From Diphasiastrum complanatum (Eukaryota; Streptophyta; Lycopodiopsida; Lycopodiales; Lycopodiaceae), in assembly GCA_029204225.1 (NCBI GenBank), contig CM055095.1:13794049-13858048 (forward strand): a stretch of DNA of 64,000 nt. Reading direction: 5' to 3'. Below the pieces are notes generated by a model that did not search any database, was not told where the DNA came from, and saw nothing but the letters and a program-made list of their open reading frames with translations. The translations under genes were made by a program, and so were the position numbers. Shown piece after piece: positions 38,201 through 45,060 of this stretch; position 1 is the first letter of the stretch, and each line of letters opens with the position of its first letter.

Positions 38201-39614
38201 ATTCTCAGTCTAGAGTGGTTTTGAAATGCCTTTCTCTAAAAAGCTAGAAGGATTATTCCAAAAACTGATCGTGACTTGGCTTATATAATAAAGGTCAACC
38301 CCATATCTAGATGAGATTTGATCCTCCCCATTATTCTCTTCAAGACGCTGAGGTTAAGTTCATTTGTCCTTTCCATTTGACACATCAGAGCCACTAGTCC
38401 CAGGGTAGAAAAAACAAGACAAAATTTTGATCTAGGATCCTGGCCTATGAAAGAAACAAAATAATGAAAACCTCTTCCATAAAACTATCGATTATACTTG
38501 TCAAGAAAACTGGTTAACTTCATAACAGGAAAATAATTACCTCAACAAGATAAATTCTACCCACCTAGTGGCAGAACAAGTAAATTGCCAGTTTTGTAAA
38601 TTGCTAGTTTTGGGCATGTGTCTGGATATAATTGAAAGACTACAGAGCTAAAATAATCCTGTTATGATCTTCATAAATTTGCCATTATTCTTAGAAACTC
38701 GTAAAGAATGTCCAGATTTCTCAGACAATTTGTAGAAAATTGTGATCATTAGAATCTTATACATCACACTTATTTCGAATAGACCACCCAAATTCAGCCA
38801 AATATGTCTCTGATTACCATTGGCAAAGTGATCTGTGACTCCTGACACCTTACAGTGGAGTGCTGCACCTCCAAGATCTTCAGCAGAAACTATTTCTCCT
38901 GTTGCAGCCTATGAAAAAAAACAAGCCTCAACTTTGTTGACTTTGTAAAAACTGAAGATATTTGAGGGTTGTTTAGATCATTTGCATTCAGTTTAAAAGC
39001 AGGTCAACAACAGTTAACAGGAAAATATTTGACAGCTAAGAAGGCTACTTTCAAGGAAACACTTTAGGTAAGGAGCCTACAAATAGCTCTTGCTTCTACT
39101 TATACTTCCATAATATCTCCTTTCTGATATGCTTTTTCACAATAAAGAACGATGTCCACTAAAGACATCCCTTGCATACCTTAACAAGGGGAGGTCCAGC
39201 AAGAAATACTGTTCCATTTTCTTTAACAATAACACTTTCATCCGCCATGGCAGGAACATAAGCCCCACCTGCAGTGCAAGATCCTAATACAAGTGCAATT
39301 TGAGGTATGCCTGATTCAGACATAAGAGCTTGATTATAAAATATCCTTCCAAAATGATCTTTGTCTGGGAAAACTTCGGCTTGTCTTGGGAGATTGGCTC
39401 CTCCACTGTCAACAAAGTAGATGCATGGAAGGTTACACTGAGCTGCAATTTCTTGAGCACGAAGGTGCTTTTTTACTGTGATTGGGAAGTAGGTCCCTCC
39501 TTTTACGGTTGGATCGTTAGCAACTAGTACACACAATCGTTTATGGATCATCCCTATCCCTGTGATTATGCCTCCAGAAGGTGTTGGCTCCTCATATAAG
39601 TCTTCTCCTGCAAG
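20252..39614 (-). CDS. MCCB: 3-methylcrotonoyl-CoA carboxylase beta subunit, mitochondrial (eight exons, 5' part not in window)
   Basis: MCCB is the carboxyltransferase subunit of MCCase. In the mitochondrial matrix it takes the carboxyl group from biotin on the alpha subunit and puts it on 3-methylcrotonyl-CoA in leucine breakdown. Coding exons, in reading order, are 39614-39180, 38908-38818, 33516-33272, 33111-32947, 26145-26071, 21289-21158, 20948-20892 and 20455-20252. All seven introns are GT-AG (270, 5301, 160, 6801, 4781, 209 and 436 bases), and the frame carries through to a TGA. The 467 codons start at [16 protein letters not shown] and end LSRYGVFRM, the family's usual C-terminus. 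Landmarks are [56 protein letters not shown] and [12 protein letters not shown]. Comparison with Arabidopsis MCCB (about 587 residues, from memory) implies that about 120 N-terminal residues, including the transit peptide, lie upstream. I found no such exon between 39615 and 64000. No stop or frameshift is seen, so the gene looks functional. Confidence 0.95.
20892..20948 (-). CDS. MCCB: MCCB mini-exon, [19 protein letters not shown]
   Basis: 57 bases (19 codons). It continues the GGSQ of the previous exon with AAGVLAQVE, as in the family ([13 protein letters not shown]). The acceptor is GACAG|GCTGCT and the donor ATCCTG|GTGAGC. Confidence 0.93.
21158..21289 (-). CDS. MCCB: MCCB exon, [21 protein letters not shown] segment
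   Basis: 132 bases (44 codons) ending SVMGGSQ. It holds the [13 protein letters not shown] motif that helps form the acyl-CoA pocket in this family. The acceptor is TCTGCAG|GTACC and the donor CTCAG|GTCTAA. Confidence 0.95.
21589..21713. repeat. Tandem duplication, 62-base unit, two copies
   Basis: TGGGATCATTCTAATAAGAC begins at 21589 and again at 21651. The units appear to differ only by one extra A near their end, so the duplication is recent. Confidence 0.93.
23390..23760 (-). pseudogene. hAT transposase fragment in an MCCB intron
   Basis: In minus-strand order it encodes [20 protein letters not shown] (about 23535-23594), FWLKLENL, then [20 protein letters not shown] (about 23405-23464). 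The last segment aligns with DREGATMGFVYELMDRMVEG of the copy at 55.3-57.1 kb and with the fragment at 10.4 kb. Frames change between segments. No terminal repeats were found. Confidence 0.7.
26012..26058. repeat. (GA)n tract just inside the intron after the MCCB 75-base exon
   Basis: About 23 GA units on the plus strand. In the MCCB transcript this is a (UC)n tract beginning about 13 bases after the donor site of exon 26145-26071. Confidence 0.95.
26071..26145 (-). CDS. MCCB: MCCB mini-exon, [17 protein letters not shown] segment
   Basis: 75 bases encoding 25 residues ([20 protein letters not shown], then VACAK). The acceptor is AATTAG|GTAGGT and the donor GCAAAG|GTGTGT. It sits between a 6.8-kb and a 4.8-kb intron. 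A (TC)n tract starts about a dozen bases inside the following intron. Confidence 0.93.
26400..27726 (-). mobile_element. LINE fragment A (3' half, minus strand)
   Basis: Begins at 27726 within a reverse-transcriptase C-terminal (thumb) region: [20 protein letters not shown], then [20 protein letters not shown] in another frame, so there is at least one frame change. Next come [20 protein letters not shown] and [20 protein letters not shown]. Near 26700-26790 there is a zf-RVT-like segment, [20 protein letters not shown]. The frame ends in an Arg-rich then poly-Asp tail (about 26470-26520) and stops near 26406. It lacks the endonuclease and catalytic RT parts, so it is 5'-truncated, as LINE copies usually are. 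It abuts the 3' end of fragment B directly. Confidence 0.8.
27731..29214 (-). mobile_element. LINE fragment B (3' portion, minus strand)
   Basis: It begins next to the (GA)n tract at 29215 with [20 protein letters not shown] (about 29200-29140). It continues with [20 protein letters not shown] and [20 protein letters not shown] (about 29000-28840). Near 28410-28330 there is a zinc motif, [20 protein letters not shown], with Cys-Cys-His-Cys spacing. The coding part ends in Arg/Ser-rich sequence. The 3' end, GACATTAATAAAG-like sequence at about 27742-27755, abuts fragment A. It belongs to the same family as A, with several stops and frame changes. Confidence 0.8.
29215..29300 (-). repeat. (CT)n-type tail and last bases of a third LINE copy
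   Basis: On the minus strand, GGTACCTAAAAGACATCAAC (about 29281-29262) resembles the terminal sequence of fragment B and of the copy at 41.2 kb. It is followed at once by about 22 CT units (29259-29215), after which fragment B starts. This reads as the 3' end and simple-repeat tail of another LINE copy. Confidence 0.65.
29774..29803. repeat. 30-base imperfect palindrome
   Basis: GGATGCAG at the left end pairs with CTGCATCC at the right end. The centre (GGAACGCATTCC) is nearly self-complementary too. It lies in a patch rich in GGAATGC/GCATTCC (about 29700-29803), possibly a transposon end. Confidence 0.7.
29810..32060 (-). mobile_element. Ty1/copia fossil, minus strand, in an MCCB intron
   Basis: A 5' LTR-like segment ends at 31674 (minus strand ...TTTTATCA). 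It is followed by an initiator-Met primer site TGGTATCAGAGC (31673-31662). A leader and an RNase H region follow: the minus strand near 30240-30200 reads [13 protein letters not shown], a copia RNase H signature, then VDIFTKAL. A polypurine tract (AAGGGGGAGTA) precedes an LTR starting TGTTAGGTG at 30044. Both LTR-like segments share a stretch such as CTACTAGTCA...AACACCTAC. Outer limits are approximate. Most of the coding interior is absent; the copy is broken and old. Confidence 0.65.
31662..31673 (-). other. Primer-binding site of the minus-strand copia fossil
   Basis: On the minus strand it reads TGGTATCAGAGC, matching the complement of the initiator-Met tRNA 3' end, immediately after an LTR end (...TCA). 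Confidence 0.85.
32286..32640 (+). mobile_element. Ty3/gypsy fragment with aspartic protease
   Basis: [20 protein letters not shown] (from about 32367) is a gypsy-type protease. Asp-Gly-Ser-Thr-His stands for the usual D-T/S-G-A/S-T-H site. [20 protein letters not shown] follows about 60 codons later. It is related to the protease at 52.84-53.48 kb, which has NLDKVDVILGKEWFYERNE. An ATG near 32287 starts a gag-like peptide. It is a small, broken fossil. Confidence 0.65.
32947..33111 (-). CDS. MCCB: MCCB exon, [12 protein letters not shown] to FLQNITGFM
   Basis: 165 bases (55 codons) of the C-terminal subdomain. The acceptor is CAAAAG|ACCTTG and the donor TTTATG|GTTAGT. The 160-base intron before it is the shortest in the gene; the 6.8-kb intron after it is the longest. 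Confidence 0.95.
33272..33516 (-). CDS. MCCB: MCCB exon, [13 protein letters not shown] to FKKLYGT
   Basis: 245 bases. It completes the split Asp codon and contains [20 protein letters not shown], a strongly conserved linker between the two carboxyltransferase subdomains. The acceptor is TTGCAG|ATGAAC and the donor GGAACT|GTAAGT. Confidence 0.95.
34618..37175 (+). mobile_element. Ty1/copia fossil, plus strand, in an MCCB intron
   Basis: A gag start (34636 onward, [20 protein letters not shown], then [18 protein letters not shown]) is followed by integrase pieces (HSDLCGPM near 35530; [18 protein letters not shown] near 35750) and a post-integrase segment (about 36850-37000). Reverse transcriptase and RNase H are not recognisable. 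A possible polypurine tract and LTR start (TGTTAGAATCC) lie near 37173. The 5' LTR may lie within 34020-34600, but no primer site was found. It is rearranged and has many breaks. The first two-thirds of the same intron (33517 to about 34600) shows nothing else recognisable. Confidence 0.75.
37176..38817. other. MCCB: Rest of the 5.3-kb MCCB intron
   Basis: AT-rich, with short frames only. No domain, terminal repeat or RNA gene was recognised. Confidence 0.55.
38818..38908 (-). CDS. MCCB: MCCB exon, [14 protein letters not shown] segment
   Basis: 91 bases encoding [19 protein letters not shown], then a segment ending HFAN. The acceptor is TTCATAG|GCTGCA and the donor GCCAATG|GTAATC. The last base is the first base of the Asp codon completed by the next exon, 5.3 kb away. 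Confidence 0.93.
39180..39614 (-). CDS. MCCB: MCCB exon (first in window), carboxyltransferase N-domain
   Basis: Encodes 145 codons from [15 protein letters not shown] to LAGPPLVK. The acceptor is ...GTACCAG before CTTGCAGGA; the donor is GTTAAG|GTATGC. It holds the SGGANLPRQ and [14 protein letters not shown] motifs of the acyl-CoA carboxyltransferase fold. The exon boundary before LAG coincides with the end of the conserved FLELSQ motif that should sit in the previous exon. Confidence 0.95.
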
Positions 39615-41173
39615 CTGGTACATGGAGAATTTAAAACGATACTAACAATCAAATCTACCAATTTCAAACTTGATAACTATGTGTATTTAATATGCTCTCG
39701 TGAGTAATTTACAAATCGGATAATACGAATGATGAAGGACAAAGAAAATATTTCTCATAACTTGAATCTTAAAAAATGCACCACTAATTGCTAGCACGTG
39801 CAAAACCAAAACAGAAAAGTGAAAAAATTAACACCAACTGGTGCATCAGTTTTCAGATGGGGGGTGCATCAAGGATGAGCCTCCAAGAGTATGGTAGATC
39901 TCTAGAAAGCATTCAATCAGAGCTGAGAGGAGGTACGTTCCTAATATTTTGTTCTTCCCCCTTATGATGATCAATGACTTCTTAAGAATAAGTCAATCCA
40001 TTTTCAAGAATAAGGAGCAGCAAAGAGTGTGGCAAGAGACCAAAAGGTGCAAGTTAGTAACAAGCAGGTCACTGGTTTGGCACTTGGGCAACATAGGTCC
40101 TTGCTTCCCTGGGAAATAAGACATAGGAGAAGTCCAAAGTAACAAAGGATCCAGGTACACACTAATTCCAGTGATCAATGTGACATGAGGAAGCAAAGGA
40201 GTAAAACCTCTGCGAATCGAAGAAAATTTACCTTCAATTTCAAAATTCACACCCCCCACCCCTCTAAGAACTACTTCCTTCTTAGCAGGGACTTTAAGAT
40301 TTCAGGTGGACAATATAAGCCCCTGACTATGATGGTGGGGAAGGGTTATGTGGTGGTAATCTTTCATCAATACATCTCACACTTGGAAACGTGTCCTATA
40401 AAAATCATTCAGCACTTTGGATAGACCAAAGACACAGTCCCCTCTGCATGCCCTCCCTCAAAGAACTACGTCAACCTTGGATGAAAACTCTTTGTAAGAT
40501 GTCAAGTGGACAATGTAAGCCCCTTACTATGATGAGGGAGAACGGAACTTAGCTGGATCGGTAGTGTATATCTGGGACTAAAAAGAGGGGAGTGACACTA
40601 GTGTGACAAATGTAGTCCAGACGAGGCATTAGTATATACAAAGAGGCCCACTATCATTGGTCGGTTGCAGCTTCCCAGCTCTTATCAAAGTATAAACAGC
40701 TAAAGATGGTTGGCATTAGCAATCATCCTATCTAGATTTCAAAGACCATAATTCAGATCACCTGTACGCTTCAAAAAATAAGATTAATTTGTATGGGAGT
40801 GAAACCAGATAAAGATCGATTGTCATCATCTCCTAGACACCAGTGTTTGAAAAGTGCTGCCTCAATTTCGCTAGGGTTCTTGAAATTTTGGTTCTTCGGC
40901 CTTTCTATTGTTATTACTGAAATTAGCAATCTTGGCAGTTTTTATACTTGCCAAAAAAACAAACGGAGAAAAAAAGTGGTACACCCCATAGACATGCTAC
41001 TTAATCCATAACAGGGAAAAAATAGGATATCTATGTACTGGATGCCGTTGACTATTATCAAACAATCAGAAAGTCAGTGACTAACGAATTCAATATTTGG
41101 TGGAATCATTGTATTGCTCATCATAGCCATGCAAGCATTTGCATCTGAAGTTTGAAACATGTGCACGTGCGCG

Positions 41174-41175
<2 letters not shown>
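39615..41175. other. Region upstream of the first visible MCCB exon (intron or 5' flank)
   Basis: Because the exon at 39614 starts inside the protein, this is probably another MCCB intron. A diverged direct duplication lies at about 40265-40342 and 40459-40542: AAGAACTAC, then GGTGGACAATATAAGCCCCT against AGTGGACAATGTAAGCCCCT, then ACTATGATG. No exon with the expected ...RERIDRL...FLELSQ sequence was found. Confidence 0.6.
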
Positions 41176-41230
<55 letters not shown>

Positions 41231-41235
41231 GAGAG
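41176..41235. repeat. (GA)n(CAGA)n tract forming the tail of a LINE copy
   Basis: (GA)n at 41176-41210, CAGA units at 41211-41230, then GAGAG. On the minus strand, which is the LINE sense, it reads as a CT/TCTG repeat starting right after ATTAATAAAG. Confidence 0.9.
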
Positions 41236-41750
41236 CTTTATTAATAATGTCTTTTCCATGCCAAAAGGCATATAAGACTAATAAATGTACATGTCAAGTA
41301 TGTGGTATTAGTGGGAGCATATGAAAATGTTTCCAAAATACTTACGAAAGAAACAACATAATTGAATACTACGAAATGAAATGAGGGAGATATGTAGGAA
41401 TTAAATGGTGCTAGATACACCAAGTGAGGTGTAACAGTATCAATATCATCATGTCCTCCTACTAAAGAAAAAGGATGTTGTACAATCTGCAACATGAGGC
41501 AACTCAAGTAGCTGCTAACATCGTCTAGGAGGATGAGAAGTGGTTCTCCTCATGATAGGATGGATAGCTCGGGCTGCGACATGCCTATGAATGGAGCGTT
41601 GTCTCTGATCTCTATGAATAGGTGTATCATCGTCGTCCACCTCACCATCAGACCCAGCATGTCTTCTCCTAGAGAAGGAGGAGGTAATCTAAGAATGAGA
41701 ACTAGGATGAGTCTGCTGAGTTGTCCAGCATATATCACGTCTCACAGCAT
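41236..41750 (-). mobile_element. LINE 3' end, same family as the pieces in the MCCB intron
   Basis: The coding remnant near 41690-41630 has the sequence found in fragment A just before its acidic tail: CTCCTAGAGAAGGAGGAGG on the plus strand, against CTCCTGGAGAAGAAAGAAG at about 26519. A 3' UTR-like region follows and ends AAAGACATTATTAATAAAG at 41236, then the simple-repeat tail. Its left part abuts gypsy integrase sequence near 41750, so it is 5'-truncated. Confidence 0.7.
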
Positions 41751-41759
41751 GTCCTCCAT

Positions 41760-42400
41760 CTCGTCCGATTGGTCCTTTCCGCTTGACCGTCTGATTCAGG
41801 ATGATCTGTAGAACTCGTACTCAAAGTTGTTTCCAACTTTTCAAACACTGCTTGCCAAAAATTCCCAGTGAATTTTGGGTCACGATCACTGACAATATCG
41901 CAAGGCAGCCCGTACAGTTGAAAAAGCTTCTCAACAAAAAGTTGAGCTAGTTCTGAAGCTTTAACCGTAGTTTTAGTTGGGATCAATTGAGCAAACTTCG
42001 TAAGTTTGTCAACAATGACCCACACATAATCATGGCCCTTCCCTATACGTGGAAGCCCGCAGACCACAAAATCCATAGAAATACTTTCCAGTAGGAATAT
42101 CCAATGGATGTAATAGGCCACTAGCTTTTAGCCTTTCAGCTTTATTTAATTGACACTTAGTACATTTAAGTACATAAGCCTCTACTTGACTTTTCAACAT
42201 AGGCCACCAAAAGTACCACCTAACTAAGTCAAGTGTTCTTTGTATACACGGATGTCCTGCGCATGGACTATCATGACACTCATGCAGGATTTGGGCCCTT
42301 ACTGTGTCATTCTCCGGTACACAAACCTTGCCCTTACGAAACAAGATTCCATTTCGTATAGCAAAATCCATTTCAATCTTTCCCTGATTCGAGGAATCCT
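41760..42400 (-). other. Gypsy integrase region
   Basis: The zinc finger HECHDSPCAGHPCIQRTLDL ... CTKCQLNKAE lies at about 42290-42140. The core follows with KLTKFAQLIPTKTTVKASEL, VSDRDPKFTGNFW and DHPESDGQAERTNRT. Broken fossil sequence, shown in two overlapping frames. Confidence 0.82.
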
Positions 42401-42488
42401 GCTTACCCGAAGCAACCCCAGAAAGTACTTGTTGCCAATACTTTCTAAAAAATGGATCGGACTCAAAAAGTCCTTGGAGAGATTGAAA

Positions 42489-43769
42489 TCATCCCGGTTG
42501 TATATCAGTAAAGCTTAACAGATTAATAACTGGTAAACGACTCAAAGCATCCGCTAGAGTGTTTTGACTTCCTCTACAATAATGTATTGAGAAGTTGAAT
42601 ACCTGCATTAGCTCAGCCCATCTAGCTTGTCTCCCTTTTAAATCTGTAGCATCACAGAAATAACGAAGTGTTTGGTGATCAGTCAAAACATCAAATTTGG
42701 CTCCATACAAATAATGTCGCCAAATTTTCAAGGCATGAATAATAGCAAAAAGCTCCTTTTCATAGGTACAACACCTAGATTGAGCTGGATTGAGTTTCTT
42801 GCTTTCAAAAGCAACAGGATGTCCATCTTGCATCAAGACAGCTTCAATCGCATGATCACTGGCATCGGTCCTAACCACAAATGGTTTCCTAGGATCGCCA
42901 ATGATCAGGATTGGTGCAGTTGTCACACTTTTCTTAAGCAACTCAAAACTATTGTTCATGTCCTCCGTCCACACCACTAGTGGACTTCTAGCCCTCCAGC
43001 TAAGTTTATTAAAGCCTTTCAAAGCTTGAGTGAGGGGAAATGCCATCCTACCAAACTGGGGTATATGTTGACGGAAAAATCTCATGAAATCCAAGAATGA
43101 CTTGATTTCCCGAACTGTAATAAGAATTGGCCATTCAATAACCCTCCGGATACGATCGGCCTCTATTTCTATACCACGTTCGGAAATCGTATGCCCTAGG
43201 TATGATAACTCTTTAGCAAAAAAATCACACTTAGAATCTTTGGCAAAGAGCTTTTCTTTCTTTAAGATGTCCAGGACAATCTTAAGATGCTCTTTATGTT
43301 CTGCCAAAGTCTTACTAAAGACCAGGATATCATCCAAGAACAGTACTACAAAACTTCCCACATATGGCCTGAACAAATCGTTCATTTGTTGGAAAGGTGC
43401 TGGTGCATTGGTCAAACCAAAAGGAAGCACCAAAAACTCGTAGTGTCCAAACCGAGTTCGAAAACCCGTCTTAGGTATATCCTCTGCCTTAATGCGAATT
43501 TGATGATACCCTGATCTTAGATCTATCTTGGTAAAGTACCTTGCACCACCAAGATAATCTATCAGGTCATCCATTCGCGATAGTGGATACCCATTCTTAG
43601 TTGTAACTTTGTTCAACTTTTTATAGTGCACGGAAAACCTTATAGTCTCATCCTTCTTGGCAACCAGAAGCACTGGTGATGCCCAAGGAGACTTACTAGG
43701 CTTAACCAATCCTTTCTCTAGATACTCACTTAATTGCCTTTGTACCTCAGCCTCTTCCGATGCACTCAT
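42489..43769 (-). CDS. Gypsy reverse transcriptase-RNase H frame (426 codons)
   Basis: Starts MSASEEAEVQRQLSEYLEKG, the usual entry to the gypsy RT domain. The palm motifs are [13 protein letters not shown] and FVVLFLDDILVFSK, where FLDD is the catalytic motif. RNase H follows with VRTDASDHAIEAVLMQDG, ALKIWRHYLYG and LADALSRLP. Long and open for a fossil. Part of the minus-strand element at 41.8-51.3 kb. Confidence 0.88.
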   Translation of the reverse strand: MSASEEAEVQRQLSEYLEKGLVKPSKSPWASPVLLVAKKDETIRFSVHYKKLNKVTTKNGYPLSRMDDLIDYLGGARYFTKIDLRSGYHQIRIKAEDIPKTGFRTRFGHYEFLVLPFGLTNAPAPFQQMNDLFRPYVGSFVVLFLDDILVFSKTLAEHKEHLKIVLDILKKEKLFAKDSKCDFFAKELSYLGHTISERGIEIEADRIRRVIEWPILITVREIKSFLDFMRFFRQHIPQFGRMAFPLTQALKGFNKLSWRARSPLVVWTEDMNNSFELLKKSVTTAPILIIGDPRKPFVVRTDASDHAIEAVLMQDGHPVAFESKKLNPAQSRCCTYEKELFAIIHALKIWRHYLYGAKFDVLTDHQTLRYFCDATDLKGRQARWAELMQVFNFSIHYCRGSQNTLADALSRLPVINLLSFTDIQPG

Positions 43770-44142
43770 CCTATAAGGGTGTTGTGCAATCGGAATTGAA
43801 CCAAGTATAAGGTCAATCTTGTGATCTACAGACCTTTCAGGTGGTAAACCTACAGGAAGGTCTAGAAAAACACCATTAAATTCACGCCATTGTCACACAA
43901 TATATCTTCTCACTTTTTTTGATAAGAAGAATTAGCATTTGCACTAAATTTCCATTTATAAAATTATGAGTGGATCCCGTGTCAAAAAGTACATTAACAA
44001 CATGTCCTCCAATTTTACCCTTAATGCAAATTAAGTCATTATGTTCATAAAAATTGAACTAAGAAAACAAATATCCATCTTATTACTTTGAGATATGATA
44101 CCTGAAGTTGAGGCTTTGTTTTTGACACAATCTCGTGCAAGG

Positions 44143-44619
44143 TGTTAGAGCCCAGTTATGGCTCTATCACGATCTCGGCATGGTTGGTTACCAAAGGGCC
44201 TGAGGCCTAGTATTGGCAAGGGTTGGTGACCGACGAGGACATCTGTCCCAAATAGGGACTAGTGCGTCACGAGCAGTGATCCGGTGTGGCCGCCTGACAA
44301 GTTGTCAGAGACACGGTGTGTCTTGACCGTCGGGACCCTAGCCGTCAGTGACGAGATGCTAGCCGACAAGTAGTCGGGGTGACCAAGCGGGTCACAGGTC
44401 TTTGCCGGGGCACGGGGGTGGTACCCTATGAGTCACTCAGTATTCACAGGTCACAGGGGTCATGCATGCCAAGTGGACTGATCACCCACAGGTGGATGCC
44501 ATGTGCCAGTTGACGGGAATAGCAGGTAGGACTCAAAGAGGGGGTGCCTATGGTTGGGAGGTGCATTCTACACACTAGCCTTCTAGGATTCACGAGCTTG
44601 GAGAGACTGGCTTGTGACA
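44143..44619 (+). repeat. 5' LTR of the chromodomain gypsy element
   Basis: TGTTAGAGCCCAGTTATGG ... GGCTTGTGACA. The same LTR family appears at 58.3-58.66 kb and 61.03-61.84 kb. Confidence 0.93.
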
Positions 44620-44621
44620 AA

Positions 44622-44634
44622 TGGTATCACAGCC
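44622..44634 (+). other. Primer-binding site of the chromodomain gypsy element
   Basis: TGGTATCACAGCC lies three bases after the LTR end. It matches the initiator-Met tRNA complement at 12 of 13 bases. Confidence 0.88.
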
Positions 44635-44929
44635 TCGGTCTAGAGAGAGAAACGTCCGTTCTAGAGAGAGAAAGTGTAAAAATTGTCATTTTTTCCTTGT
44701 TTTTGAGGGATCTGGGAGGGAGAAAATCTTAGAGACAGATTGGAGAAGAAGGGTGGACCTCCAACGTTGTTGTTCTAGCCTAGAGGGAGCCCACAATAAT
44801 CCGATTTGAAAGAGGAAAAAATTGGCAAAATTCTGGTGATGCTCCATCGCCCTCCTATAGCCAATCTCCATCGTTGGTAAAGGAGGGAAAAGGGTTCAAA
44901 TTTGAGGAGATTTTGGGCACACTTTCTAC

Positions 44930-45060
44930 CTACAGCTCCAGCGCTGTTCTAGCGCTGATCTAGCGCCCAATTACAACTGTTCCAGCGTTGTTTTAAGGAT
45001 CTATCAACGTCCAAATTTTTGGGGAATTGGAGCGCTGCTCTAGCGCTAATAAAGCGCCCT
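44930..45060 (+). repeat. AGCGCT-rich motif cluster in the gypsy leader
   Basis: CCAGCGCTG, CTAGCGCTG, CTAGCGCCC, GAGCGCTGC, CTAGCGCTA and AAGCGCCC recur within about 130 bases. AGCGCT is a self-complementary hexamer. It sits in the untranslated leader, where retroelements often keep RNA dimerisation or packaging signals. Confidence 0.7.

Noticed and set aside
40793-41507. Possible upstream MCCB exons
   Set aside because: I looked for the conserved RERIDRL and FLELSQ motifs on the minus strand here and further right and found none.
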